Source: Gnetum montanum (taxonomy: Eukaryota > Streptophyta > Gnetopsida > Gnetales > Gnetaceae). Taken from it: a stretch of 64,000 nucleotides of DNA. The position numbers and the translations under genes were made by a program. The stretch lies in the NCBI GenBank assembly GCA_015680685.1, contig MNCI01027020.1, positions 236,247-300,246 of the forward strand, in the 5' to 3' direction. The notes under the pieces were generated by a model that saw only the letters and a list, made by a program, of their open reading frames with translations, ran no database searches and was not told where the DNA came from. Position 1 is the first letter of the stretch, and every line of letters starts with the position of its first letter. Shown piece by piece: positions 11,802 through 22,836 of the stretch.

Positions 11802-13594
11802 TTGTGGCAACCCACCATAGAGCCTCAAAACGGAGATGAGGAAGATGATTTTGCAGCTCAATCCGAACATGGGGATTCGTACCACCCTCTCAGTCCTCAT
11901 ACTTATGCAAATCCATTATTCCACCCTTTCATAAGAGATACCATGTATCTTCATGAATTTAAAAGCACTCAAGCACCTATTTCTCAATAGGAAGCACCCA
12001 CCCCCATTCCTACTTTCCCTGTGACCAATACTCCTCCAGTTACCACTTTACCATCCCTCTCACAAGGACAATCCCAACAACTCCCCTCTCAAGCTAATAT
12101 GGGAGTGACCTTCCCATCCCATATAATTGGGATGTCATCCATGATACCCGCTTCTACATCTACACATCACATACCATGAGTGCAAATCCAAGGAACACCT
12201 TTCACTACTGCAACTCAATAGGTTCAGGGTGTTTCCTCACAACTTGTAACTGGGTAGTGGCGTACACCTATCATTCAAAAACATCAACCTACTCTCTATA
12301 ACATACCACACCCTTTGATCCCATCTCTAAATTTTGCTCCACCAAAACAACCAACAATCCAACAGGCTCCCTTTCCACAAACGATACAATAGTCAAACTA
12401 CTATCAATTGCAATCCATTCAACCCACCAGTCTACCTACCGCTCAAGAGTGGGAAGACATGAAGAAAATGATGCACATGTTAACTAAAGAGGTAAAGTAC
12501 CTTAAAACCACAAACAATGAAGAAGTCAAGGTGTTAAACTTCTATCAAGATGATCCGATTAGCTCTTCAGTGCCACCATTGACTTTACCAAAAGGAATTT
12601 CACTGCCGCAACTGACCAAGTATAACGGAAAGGGAGTTCCAAATGCTCTCCTAGTGACATTCCGATTAGAGTATCTCTTACTTCAAGCATGGCCTCATGT
12701 AATCTTGCATGCATTTTCCATGTCCTTAATTGGGAAAGCCTTAGATTGGTACCGAGCCCTACTGTCTAAATCCATATCCTCTCTAGAGGATTTCTTACAT
12801 CAATTCGTCACCCATTTTAAGTATAACCTAAAGCCTAAAGCCACACTAGATAGTTTAATTCAAATTAAACAAGAGCCTTTAGATCTAGTGCAAAAATTCA
12901 TCCAAAGATGGAGCGTAGCCCTGAATGAACTCCATGAGCCCATCCTTGAGACATACTTGCTCACCATTTTTAAAGCCACTGTGAATGACTTCATTAAGTC
13001 AAAACTCTATTATTTGAGTGCATGCACTTTGAGCCAAGAATTCGCACAAATCAAAAGCATAGAGGAGGTAGCGCAATCAAGCAATGACCTGGCTTACATG
13101 GCCTACAGAAACCAACATACTCATAAGCAAAACACAACGGTAGCAACAATGGCTGCAAATACAAAGGCAACCAACTGGGGTGAAAAGCTAAGCAACCCAA
13201 AGCCCCAGCCAAAAAAGCGACCAACTTCGGCACCAACTCACCTACATCAGCAAGGGCCACTCCAAAGCCCAACTTTTAGTGCAAGGACCACTCGAAGTAT
13301 ACACCACTACCAATGCAACCCTCTCAACTACTTGAGAAACTCCTGAAAGTCAGGAAAATCCAACACAAACATGTGTCAGTGATTACCTATCAAAAACATG
13401 ATAGGTACTGTGAGCTACCAATGAACCCCAATTTAGCAGCACCAAATGAGCCCCTAGTTCCACAAAATTTTAAATTGGACCAATACTATCATTACCATCA
13501 AATGGTTGGTCATGGTATAGAAAACTACCATGATTTACAAGATGACCTGTAGAAAATGATAGAACAAGTCCAATTGGGGATTGACATGGCAAGT
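11802..13594 (+). pseudogene. gag: Gag of element A
   Basis: The N-terminal part (11802-11990 and in-frame continuations to 12404) is Pro/Thr/Gln-rich with a few stops. The core, 12408-13346, is open for 312 codons: a coiled stretch (EDMKKMMHMLTKEVKYL), then FYQDDPI, LTKYNGKG, VTFRLEYLLLQAW, the helix SLIGKALDWYRALL and the pattern FLHQFVTHFKYNLKPK, as in the retrotransposon Gag domain family (Pfam Retrotrans_gag). C-terminally, in another frame (13313-13594), YYHYHQMVGHGIENYHDLQDDL corresponds to the Tat-type Gag finger C-x-Y-H...GH...C; both cysteines are now tyrosine, so metal binding is probably lost. The same Gag in element B keeps one Cys. Gag builds the particle; this copy is broken by a frameshift near 13340. 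Confidence 0.8.
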
Positions 13595-13794
13595 TAATCC
13601 AACACAGACGAGGCCTCCTATGTCATAAACTCAATTAGCATAGGTGGCAAGCCCAAACCTATGCAACAAACCTTTGTGATCCATGTGCCTCCTAGCAAGG
13701 CAAGGGCCTCCTTTGCCTCCACAAGCAAGGGGCCTTCCTTTGTCATCAAAGTGCCATCTCATAAATCCATAGCACCCTTTGTGGTAAAGGTCCC

Positions 13795-13945
13795 ACAACA
13801 ACCATCCGCTAAGATGATAAAATGGCAACAACCATCTACTAAGATGATAAACTAGTAATAAAAACCATTTGCTAAGACGATAAACTGGAAACAACTATCC
13901 GCTAAGATGTTAAACTGGCAACAACCATCCATCGCAACATTAAAC
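13795..13945 (+). repeat. Hairpin-TAAACT array inside the element A Gag-protease linker
   Basis: Five units of about 27-30 bp. The core CATCCGCTAAGATGATAAA folds as CATC-hexaloop-GATG followed by ATAAACTGG or close variants. The unit matches arrays in the spacers of A, B, K and J. Confidence 0.75.
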
Positions 13946-14119
13946 ACACAAGTTGCTCTGACTACACCCACACCAAGCCCAAGTTCCAGCAACTTGGCCA
14001 CATACAAGAAGTGGCAACCAAAGTCACCAACACCAAAACCAAAAATCAGCCCTAGCTCTACCCCTAGGCCTACTAAACAACAACCCTTATGCATGGCCCC
14101 TCCATAAGAGCTCTACATC

Positions 14120-14839
14120 ATGGCTCATGTAATAGAGAAGGCTCCCACCATGAAAAACATAAACAATGACCTAGCAGACATACTATCTCATGTAGAGAAT
14201 GCATTAAAACATAAGAACGTAACACCTACCCTACTCAACCTCATCTTAACATCCCTAGAGCATCATCAAGCACTAACACACGTGCTCACCTCCATCCCTG
14301 CTATAGAAAACATGTCTCCAACTGAAGATGCCATTTGCAAAGCCATTACATCCCCTATACCACAAGATACAAATACAACAACTCTAACCTTCTACAAAAA
14401 TGATGTTAAGATTGATCCCAAACAAGCGGAGGTCACACATGAACCTTTGAACACTAGTGTAGGAATATGAAAATACACAGTACGTAGAGAGCACATGGAT
14501 GATGGTGCAGCACAAAATGTTGTCACACACTCCATCGTTGAATGACTAGGCCTAACGCACAATATTGAATCGACCAAAATCGAGTCTATAAACTCCTTTG
14601 ATGGAACACACATAGTTATTAAAGGAACAATTCACATCGCCTTCACTATAGGAGACCAGAACCCCATGTTTGCAATCTTTACAATCGTTGCCAAGATGCC
14701 ATACTACAACATGATCCTAGGATGCCCTTGGCTAGCTAGGTCATGCGCAGTGTCATCTCCCATCCACCAAGAACTCCACCTCCTCCACGAAGGGAGGGAG
14801 ATCATCATACGTGGTGACAATGCCCCATCAACCCAATAG
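14120..14839 (+). pseudogene. Aspartic protease region of element A
   Basis: Starts MAHVIEKAP and runs in one frame with stops near 14468 and 14544 and at the end. Landmarks in order: LTSLEHHQALTHVLTSIPAI, then HMDDGAAQNVV (the retropepsin D-T/S-G site appears as D-D-G-A throughout this lineage), then FDGTHIVIKGTI and YNMILGCPWLARS (the ILG flap partner), then SSPIHQELHL. The same landmarks occur in B at 39720-40330 and J at 63927-62980. The enzyme would cut Gag-Pol into mature proteins. Stops make this copy inactive. No pol follows it; arrays and noncoding DNA do. Confidence 0.75.
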
Positions 14840-14867
14840 CCCTTCAAAACCTCTGTCCAAAATGACA

Positions 14868-14965
14868 TTAAACTATCCTGTATCTAAAATTATGATAAAC
14901 TAAGAATGGCCCAAAAAGGCCTTAAACTAGCTTACGGCCTGAAATGGCCTACAACTACCACATGT
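14868..14965 (+). repeat. Hairpin-TAAACTA array after element A protease
   Basis: Three to four units: TGTCCAAAATGACATTAAACTA, GGCCCAAAAAGGCCTTAAAC and GGCCTGAAATGGCCTACAACTA cores, each a short stem with a six-base loop, then TAAACTA or a variant. Confidence 0.75.
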
Positions 14966-15139
14966 TGCTTTTTCTTTCATCCACATTTCAACTCTACTTA
15001 CAATAGGTATTTCTTGATTTTTTTTCTTTCTAGCTAACTTTTATAGGATCTTGCAAGCACACAACATGACCATGCAAACGACATTACACCTTCCATAAGT
15101 AAGGTAAGAACAATCCTAGAGCTATGAGTCAAAACTAGA

Positions 15140-15480
15140 ACCATAGAATGTCCTAGAATCATGACAATAAATTGACATCACAAAGCTCTACCTAGTATGA
15201 CACTAAACTTCCACGCTTTTCCATTAGAGTCCACTAAGACTATAAACTAGTTTGCCTCTTCATAGTCCGCCATGACTATAAACTAGAACTGCACCGTCCA
15301 CTACGACGATAAAAGGGCAATGTCCAAAGGATTATGATGTGAAACTAATCCATAATAGTCCACCATGACTATAAAATAGCACTACACCATTCGCTACAAC
15401 AATAAAAGGGCAACACCCAAAGGATTATGACATGAAACTAATTCATAACAGTCCATGAAGACTACAAACTGGTAATATCA
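15140..15480 (+). repeat. Second hairpin-TAAACTA array of element A
   Basis: About eight units, for example AGTCCACTAAGACTATAAAC (15229), AGTCCGCCATGACTATAAAC (15264) and CGTCCACTACGACGATAAAA (15296). The stem changes from AGTC/GACT to CGTC/GACG. 14966-15140 and 15480-15775 carry nothing else recognisable. Confidence 0.75.
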
Positions 15481-15775
15481 TCAACAACCTAGCATCATTT
15501 GAAAAGACATGTTGCTACAATCGACTGTATGTGCTCACCAAAAACCTACTACATGATCTATCACATAGACCTGGATGAAACATATGTTGTTCAACAATTT
15601 TTTTGCCTTGAAACTACACATGATTGCTCCATTCCATCAGCTCTGTTCAAGTTTAAAGTGCTTTAGCTAAATATAACATTTGTAGTTTCCTTGTCCCCTT
15701 AGAGTTGTGTTTGTAGGATGACATGCTTGAGATGTTCATGCACAGATGCATTTCATCATGACGACAAGGTATCAC

Positions 15776-16682
15776 TGTTGGTGACTATTTTGGATGCGAC
15801 TGCCAACGAGTGTCCTCGAACAGGATTCAGGTGCCTGCTGGTCTTTAGCAACACCAAGGCCCAAATACCTCCAAATAAACTCAGTATTTAATGTGAGTAT
15901 GTGTGTGTGCTATTGTAGTGTGTGGTTGTGAAAAATGAAATGATTGCATTATGTGTAAACTATAGATGACTAATCTTAAAGTGATTCAACCAACTTTGTC
16001 AAGTACTGTGAGTTGTTGAGAGTTCCTATTTTGTTCAATTGCCTAGTCTACGCGGTCCTTATAATACCTACTTGTAACAAATAAAATTGCAGAAAAAAAT
16101 TTGAGCACAATTCCATGAATCTACTCCTAATTTTCCCCAAAGAAAGAGATAGTTCCANCAAATGTCAACGATTTCATTCAACAGAACCTTCAAAAGACTT
16201 GACAATTTCTAATTGAAATACCATGGAAATTCACTTGAAAGATAAAAAGAAGCTATTTTGGTCCCATCAAAATACCAAAGATTTTCTGAACCCTCTTGAC
16301 TACTAAATTGTTCAACGGCATGACTACAAGCAGAGGCTCTCTTACAACAATCCCAATAGCAGTTCCTATACATTGCACAATAAAAAAATTTACTACTAAA
16401 ATGCTCTTAAGGCTTTTAAACATAGGCACTTCTATGGAAAAATTTTAATAGAAATTTCTATTGGGCAACAAGAACAGTAAGAGCAATCTAAAAATCCCAA
16501 AATTACTTGCCAAGGATGATAGTATCTAAACCACTAGCTAAAAAATTTAAACAAAATAAAAATAAAACATAACTCACAGGACCATGACAAAGAGGCTAAA
16601 ATCCTTTATTTGGCAAGCCATCAAGCAACCGTTCACAATTTCTTCTTACAAGCTCTTCCCGGAATCCAAAGTGTATCTCCAA
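15776..16682 (-). repeat. D LTR, incomplete copy 1
   Basis: Matches the complete LTR at 18833 but lacks about 240 bases at the N (16158) and breaks off at GTATCTCCA, where gag-side sequence begins. Confidence 0.75.
16158..16158. other. Single N, LTR sequence missing
   Basis: The complete LTR has about 240 extra bases between the flanking words. Confidence 0.7.
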
Positions 16683-16782
16683 TTGACTCTAATTGTTGAA
16701 ACTTGATGATAAAATCTCTAATTGACTCTTTAACTCCTTGCTTAGCTTGTATAAGCCCACAGTATAATTGTTGTTGATCTAA

Positions 16783-17278
16783 CTAATTACCAAACTGGGC
16801 CAAGAAAAGATTCTTCATGTCATCCCAACTTGTAATACTATTACTTGGTAAGTTCGAATACCAAATTTGAGCCATATTCTTTAGATTTGATACAAACAAC
16901 CTACAAGCTTGATCTTCATGTTGAATATTTGCATGAGCTAAAGCTAACTCAAACATATGAATATATTCTTCAGCTAAATAAGATTTTCCAGGAATGAAAG
17001 GCTCATGCAAATATTTGTAAACTACCTTAGGAATATCATTGTAATTTTGAAATCCTAATGGTGTAACTCCTTGCCAAGGATTTGCCATCCTATTCCTTTG
17101 GATAAATCGATAAACCAGATATAACGGGTGATCTTGTTGATCTTCTAGTTTTCACTCCACTACTTGTACCCAATTCAAAATCTTTCTTTTGTTCTTCTTC
17201 TGATGAAGAATCAGTCTTAGAGTTTAGAATATCTTTTGAAACTTTGAAACTTTCCAAACTATCAATCTTCTTGGTCAT
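16783..17278 (-). pseudogene. gag: D gag fragment, copy 1
   Basis: Two adjoining frames: a short one from 17278 (MTKKIDSLESFK, acidic, ending IYPKE-stop) and, one base after its stop, an ATG at 17088 opening MANPWQGVTPLGFQNYNDIP. The second holds the Gag core (FIPGKSYLAEEYIHMFELAL, ACRLFVSNL, QIWYSNLPSNSITSWDDMK, FLAQFG), typical of the Retrotrans_gag family (W-x-F/L pattern). It stops soon after. Primer site TGGCGTTAGAAGGAGGGC lies just upstream at 17389-17372 (minus). The remainder of Gag has been lost at the junction with LTR copy 1. Confidence 0.75.
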
Positions 17279-17397
17279 GAATTGAAAATAGTACTTAATT
17301 TCTTAAGCCTTTATAGTAACAAAAATTGTTGATATACTTATAAGGCTTATGAACCTAGAGGCTGAATTTTTAGCCCTCCTTCTAACGCCAAAAGAAC

Positions 17398-18118
17398 TGT
17401 TGGAAACCGTTTGGGATGCGACCGCCAACGAGTGTCCTCAAACAGGATTTAGGTGCCTACTGGTCTCTGGCAACACCAAGGCCCAGATACTTCCAAATAA
17501 ACTTAGTAGTTAATGTGAGTATGTGTGTGTGTTGTTGCGGCTTGCAGTTGTGAAAAATGAAACGATTGCATTATGTGTAAACTATAGATGACTTATCTTA
17601 AAGAGATTCAACCAACTTTGCCAAGTACTATGAGTTGTTGAGAGCTCCTATTTTGTTCAATTTCCTACTCTATGTAGTCCTTATCATACCTACTTGTAAC
17701 AAATAAAATTTTGCAAAAACATTTGAGCACAATTCTATGAATCTACTCCTAATTTTCCCCAGAGAAAGAGATTGTTCCACAAGAAAAATAGAAATAGAGT
17801 AAGATTCGATGGAAATAGACAGAAAAGAAAGTAGATTTGTGTAGTCCTCAAATATTTAAACAAGGTAAAATGACACGAGTAAACACTTGACAATTTCTTA
17901 TTGAAATACCATGGAAATTCACTTTAAAGATAAAAAGAAGCTATTCTGGTCCCATCAAAATACCAAAGATTTTATGAACCCTCTTGACTACTGAATTGTT
18001 CAACGGCATGACTACAAGCAGAGGCTCTNGCTGAAATCCTTTATTTGGCAAGCCATCAAGCAACCGTTCACAATTTCTTCTTACAAGCTCTTCCTGGAAT
18101 CCAAAGTGTGTCTCCAAT
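17398..18118 (-). repeat. D LTR, incomplete copy 2
   Basis: Same start as copy 1 (TGTTGGAAACCG) and the same break to gag-side sequence at TCTCCA. About 270 bases are missing at the N (18029). The shared break shows copies 1 and 2 descend from one truncated unit. Confidence 0.75.
18029..18029. other. Single N, LTR sequence missing
   Basis: The complete LTR at 18833 carries about 270 bases here that this copy skips. Confidence 0.7.
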
Positions 18119-18217
18119 TGACTCTAATTGTTGAAACTTGATGTTAAAATCTCTAATTGACTCTTTAACTCCTTGCTTAGCTTGTATAAGCCCACAGTAT
18201 AATTGTTGTTGATCTAA

Positions 18218-18713
18218 CTAATTACCAAACTGGGCCAAGAAAAGATTCTTCATGTCATCCCAACTTGTAATACTATTACTTGGTAAGTTCGAATACGAAA
18301 TTTGAGCCATATCCTTTAGATTTGATACAAACAACCTACAAGCTTGATCTTCATGTTGAATATTTGCATGAGCTAAAGCTAACTCAAACATATGAATATA
18401 TTCTTCAGCTAAATAAGATTTTCCAGGAATAAAAGGCTCAGGAAAATATTTGTAAACTACCTTAGGAATATCATTGTAATTTTGAAATCCTAATGGTGTA
18501 ACTCCTTGCCAAGGATTTGCCATCCTATTCCTCTGGATAAATCGATAAACCAGATATAATGGGTGATCTTGTTGATCTTCTAGTTTTCACTCCACTACTT
18601 GTACCCAATTCAAAATCTTTCTTTTTTTCTTCTTCTGATGAAGAATCAGTCTTAGAGTTTAGACTATCTTTCGAAACTTTGAAACTTCCCAAACTATCAA
18701 TCTTCTTGGTCAT
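18218..18713 (-). pseudogene. gag: D gag fragment, copy 2
   Basis: Nearly the same two frames as copy 1 (MTKKIDSLGSFK from 18713; MANPWQGVTPLG from 18523). Differences are scattered single bases, including QISYSNL where the other copies have QIWYSNL, so the conserved Gag tryptophan is lost. The one-base offset between the two frames is kept, as in copy 1. Primer site upstream at 18824-18807 (minus). Truncated like copy 1. Confidence 0.75.
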
Positions 18714-20098
18714 GAATTGAAAATAGTACTTAATTTCTTAAGCCTTTATAGTAACAAAAATTGTTAATATTCTTATAAGGCTTATGAACCTAGAGGCTGA
18801 ATTTTTAGCCCTCCTTCTAATGCCAAAAGAACTGTTGGCGACCGTTTGGGATGCGACCACTAACGAGTGTCCTCAAACAGGATTTAGGTGCCTATTGGTC
18901 TTTGGAAACACCAAGGCCCAGATACCTCCAAATAAACTCAGTAGTTAATGCGAGTATGTGTGTGTGCTGTTGCGGTGTGCAGTTGTGAAAAATGAAACGA
19001 TTGGGTTATGTGTGAATTATAGATGACTTATCTTCAAAAGATTCAGCCAACTTTGCCAAGTACTATGAGTTGTTAAGAGTTCCTATTTTGTTCAATTGCC
19101 TAGTCTATGCGGTCCTTATCATACCTACTTGTAACAAATAAAATTTTGCAAAAACATTTGAGCACAATTTTGTGAATCACCTCTAATTTTCTCCAGAGAA
19201 AGAGATGGTTCCACAAGAAAACTAGAAATAGAGCAAGATTCGATGGAAATAGACAGAAAAGAAAGCAGATTTGTGTAGTCCTCAAATATTTAAACAAGGT
19301 AAAATGACACGAGTAAACACTTCTCAATAAAGCTATCGTAAATTCAATATCTACGAATTGTTCAAACTTCCAAGGATTAAACAAGCAATTTCTTCAAGAC
19401 AATTCTACTATGCTACCAAAAATTGCTGCGTAAACTACCACGTATGAGACTCCATTTTGGCTAGATAATAGATGTCAACGATTGCATTCAATAGAACCTT
19501 CAAAAGACTTGACAATTTCTGATTGAAATACCATGAAATTCACTTTAAAGATAAAAAGAAGCTATTCTAGTCCCATCAAAATAGCAAAGACTTTTCGAAC
19601 CCTCTTGACTACTGAATTGTTCAACGACATGGCTACAAGCAGAGGCTCTCTTACAACAATCCCAATAGCAGTTCCTATACATTGTACAATAACAACATTT
19701 ACTGCTAAAATGCTCTTAAGGCTTTTAAACATAAGCGCTTCTATGGAAAAATTTTAATAGAAATTTCTATCGGGCAACAAGAACAGTAAGAGGAATCTAA
19801 AAATCCAAAAATTATTTGCCAAGGATGATACTATCTAAACCAGTAGATAAATAATTTAAAAAAAATAAAAATAAAACATAACTCATAGGACCATGACAAA
19901 GAGGCTAAAATCCTTTATTTGGAAAGCCATCAAGCAACTGTTCACAATTTCTTCTTACAAGCTCTTCCCGGAATCCAAAGTGTGTCTCCAAGTGAGAGCC
20001 CAAGTACTAGCTAGTAGCCTTCCAAAGTGTAGTATCAATGTCCTCTTCCAAGTGTGATATGTGAGACCCTTCCTCCCCCCTTCCTACCCTTGAAGCCC

Positions 20099-20105
20099 TT
20101 TTATA
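20099..20105 (-). promoter_or_regulatory. TATA box of D LTR copy 3
   Basis: Minus strand CCCTATAAAAGGGC. A second LTR copy has the same box at 26213-26207. Confidence 0.65.
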
Positions 20106-20149
20106 GGGTCTAAGGTAGTTAGGTAAGTTACAAAATATCTTGGGTGGTC

Positions 20150-20365
20150 ATAACCACCATAGAGACAGAAAAGCTATGGTTGACAAGTGTCCCATGTAGT
20201 TGCCAAGTGTCTTCATTTAGTTGTCAAGTGTCTTCATACAGTTGCCAAGTGTTCACCATGGAGAGAAACGAGTTGCAGTTGACAAGTGGCCTTTGTGGAG
20301 ATAAAAAGGCTATTGTTGACAAGTGGCCTTGGTGGTGGTTATAACCACCATTTCAATTGACAAGT
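20150..20365 (-). repeat. D U3 repeats with an 18-bp perfect palindrome
   Basis: About ten copies of a GTTGACAAGTGGCCTT / AGTTGCCAAGTGTCTTC unit. 20333-20350 (TGGTGGTTATAACCACCA) is a perfect palindrome. The same cluster recurs at 26280-26470. Confidence 0.75.
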
Positions 20366-20691
20366 GTTCAATTCACATGGGACTTTGAACAATTGTTGCA
20401 CAAATTTCCTTTTTAAAGCATAAAATATTTTTTTTATTTAAATAATAGTAATAGAGATAGTAACCAACCATGGAATTGTTGCATACATGGATGGGTTAAT
20501 ATAAAAATATATATGTAAGTGGGAACAACCGAATGCATAAATGGAGTGGCACTCTCACATTTTCGACACCAAGTGAGTGTCACATTATGTAGATAGTATA
20601 TAATTTAATTATAGTTTAATCATGTAAATAGTATTGATACAGAAAAATCATGCAAAGGCTAATGTAGAAAAGGCAGGTCCATCGATGGGTT

Positions 20692-21694
20692 ATGCGGAGG
20701 CTATGTAGCGGTCTGGTTTTGGAGGATAGAAACACACAAATCAGAAATATCTACAACAATGGAAGGCTACAGGATGCCATCAAAATATTGCAGAGCACAC
20801 AACACATTAAAAATTCCACTTATTTAGGCCTGCTGTGATGCTACACAAGAAATAGAGCCCTGGTCTATCCAGCAATTCTCCTAGACATATCTCTATGAAA
20901 AAAGCTCATCCACATGTATGCCAAATACAGAAGCCCAGGCAATACACTCTAAGTTTTTTTATGAAATTCCTGAACCCGACGTTGGATCCTACACTACCCT
21001 AATTTTCTGTTACGTTGCCAACAACTGCGTGAGCAAGGGTTTTAGCATTTTTTGCTGGATGCTGCAAGCGCGGATAAATCCCAATGATTACACCATCGCA
21101 ACCATTCTCAGCAGCTATGCCAAAACCAAGAGCCTGCAAAGGACGCAGAGAAGCTCTACCTAAAATATTTTTATTCTTGAAATATTTTCCAGAATGGTAT
21201 TCCAACGCTACCACTGAAATCCATTCGAGCACCGGCAGCAAGTGTGTAGACTAGAAAGCTACGCTTCACCACCTGCAACCCTCCACCATTTGTCGTCAAC
21301 ATTGCCAAAACCCTTCGCCATTGCTGCTCATGTCTGATTCATGCTTCAGAAATATCACAGCAATTTCACAGTTTACCTGGATCAGGGCGCAGTATCATTG
21401 TCCATTTTTGGGTTGAATTTTCCTTTATGCTACGATTCGTCAATAATGGAGGTTTTGTAGAATGATTTGATTCAGACTTATGTGATGCTATTAATAATCA
21501 CATGTGGCACCCAGATGAAGACAACGATGGCCATGGCAAAGGTGGACATGACTGAGGCACTAGAATGCCAACAAATTTTTAGAGAAATGGAGTTTGCGCA
21601 GCAAGTATTTGACAGAATGTATGGAGTAAATGATTTGAATTTGTATAATATCCTAGTTTGGAATTCGGTATGGGAATTCAACAAGAAGCTTTAG
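20692..21694 (+). pseudogene. PPR protein gene remnant, copy 1
   Basis: Pieces of a pentatricopeptide repeat protein. From 20692: MRRLCSGLVLEDRN, then NNGRLQDAIKILQS (a PPR helix pair), a stop, then LIHMYAK, FYEIPEPDVGSYTTLIFCYV, GFSIFCWMLQARINPNDYTI and TILSSYAKTKSLQ, the usual PPR wording. Beyond 21170 the frame is lost; a last piece with QQVFDRMYGVNDLNLYN lies near 21600-21660. PPR proteins bind organellar RNA for editing, splicing or stability. Stops and frame changes rule out function. It lies just outside a D LTR, so it is probably the host sequence D landed in. Confidence 0.75.
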
Positions 21695-22092
21695 GTTCGG
21701 AACGATTTTCCTGCACTGACGGTGCCATGTAGCATTGGCTGTTGGCCCATTGCCCGACATACTTCAGAAAAATATTTATATGATGGTAGGATGATAATTA
21801 TGTTATTATTCTTATAGAGATGCTATTTTCTTTGGCTCTACTTTTTTTGTTGCAGCTGATTGATTAAATTTATATAGCTAGCTTCTTCAAGTACCTTGAA
21901 GTGGTGATATGTTCATTGCATCCTTTGTGCAGCATTGGCTTTTATCTGCTCCATTTTAATGCAGTATTGAAATTCGAATTTCTGCAATTGAACTTGGCAA
22001 AATATAATACCCAAACTCCATGTCATCATGCGAGATATCTGCATTGTCTCTTACATTATTTTCCTATTTCGTCCATATAGATATAAACCAAT

Positions 22093-22330
22093 CTATCTTT
22101 TGAAGGGTACTATGGTAATCCGTTGATTGTCACTTGTACATGAAAGCATTTGGAAGGATACATCAGCTTCACTTTTTAACATTTCTAAAAGAGAGCATTG
22201 CACCCTCTTATTACCATTAACCCTCATTCCAATTGTAATACCGATGGTGACTAGAAAGTTAGCAATGCACAAGTACATTGCATAGCTCTTATTCCCAAAA
22301 ATGCATCTACTCGCAAGGCCATCATTTCTC
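22093..22330 (-). pseudogene. Unrecognised exon-like frame, copy 1
   Basis: Open frame also present, and longer, in the second copy at 28445-28203. It reads ...YAMYLCIANFLVTIGITIGM, then a basic stretch and SLLEMLKSEADVSFQML, ending ITIVPFKR-stop. The hydrophobic run could be one membrane segment. I do not recognise the family. 21700-22090 and 22331-22836 show no other gene. Confidence 0.35.
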
Positions 22331-22835
22331 CCTAAAATGAAATCATACGAGAGTTTGAAACTCTCTTATCTTTTTATTCTTTGAAATTTGAATTCTTCAA
22401 ATGTATTTTTCATAGTATCATATAACATTATTGTGCTCTAAAAATCTGTGTCATAAACTATCCATATTTAAAGAAATAATTGTCATCAAAGATTTTTGGA
22501 CTTGCTAGAAAACTTTTTATCTTGTTATGATATTCCAATGATACCACCCTACACTCTGATACAATTGTGTTATTTCTCTTAAGAAGTTTGTAAAGAGATT
22601 TTTTTTCTTGCAAATTTTATCACGCCAACCTGTTCATGAAATGGCCAAATGTGCGAACATTTCTGCCCCCTTTAAAAAGCTTAAAGAAATTTATGCAAGC
22701 CTCATTTTAAAACTAAACTGTACTAAAGCTTTTATTGAATTTTTACAGCTGAATAGAAATATTTTTGGAAGAAAATTTCCAGCAAAAATAAGGTTTGATG
22801 GTATAAAAACCTCATTCCTAAAAAATATAAACAAA

Positions 22836-22836
22836 N
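22836..22836. other. Single N at a change of sequence
   Basis: Left of it is the PPR-side flank; right of it is D interior on the minus strand. Confidence 0.6.

Larger units (their letters stand above)
18833..20568 (-). repeat. D LTR, complete copy 3
   Basis: TGTTGGCGACCG...TTTTCGACA, 1736 bp. Read on the minus strand: U3 with repeats and palindrome (20140-20360), TATA box at 20105-20099, then R-U5 to 18833 and primer site. Confidence 0.8.
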
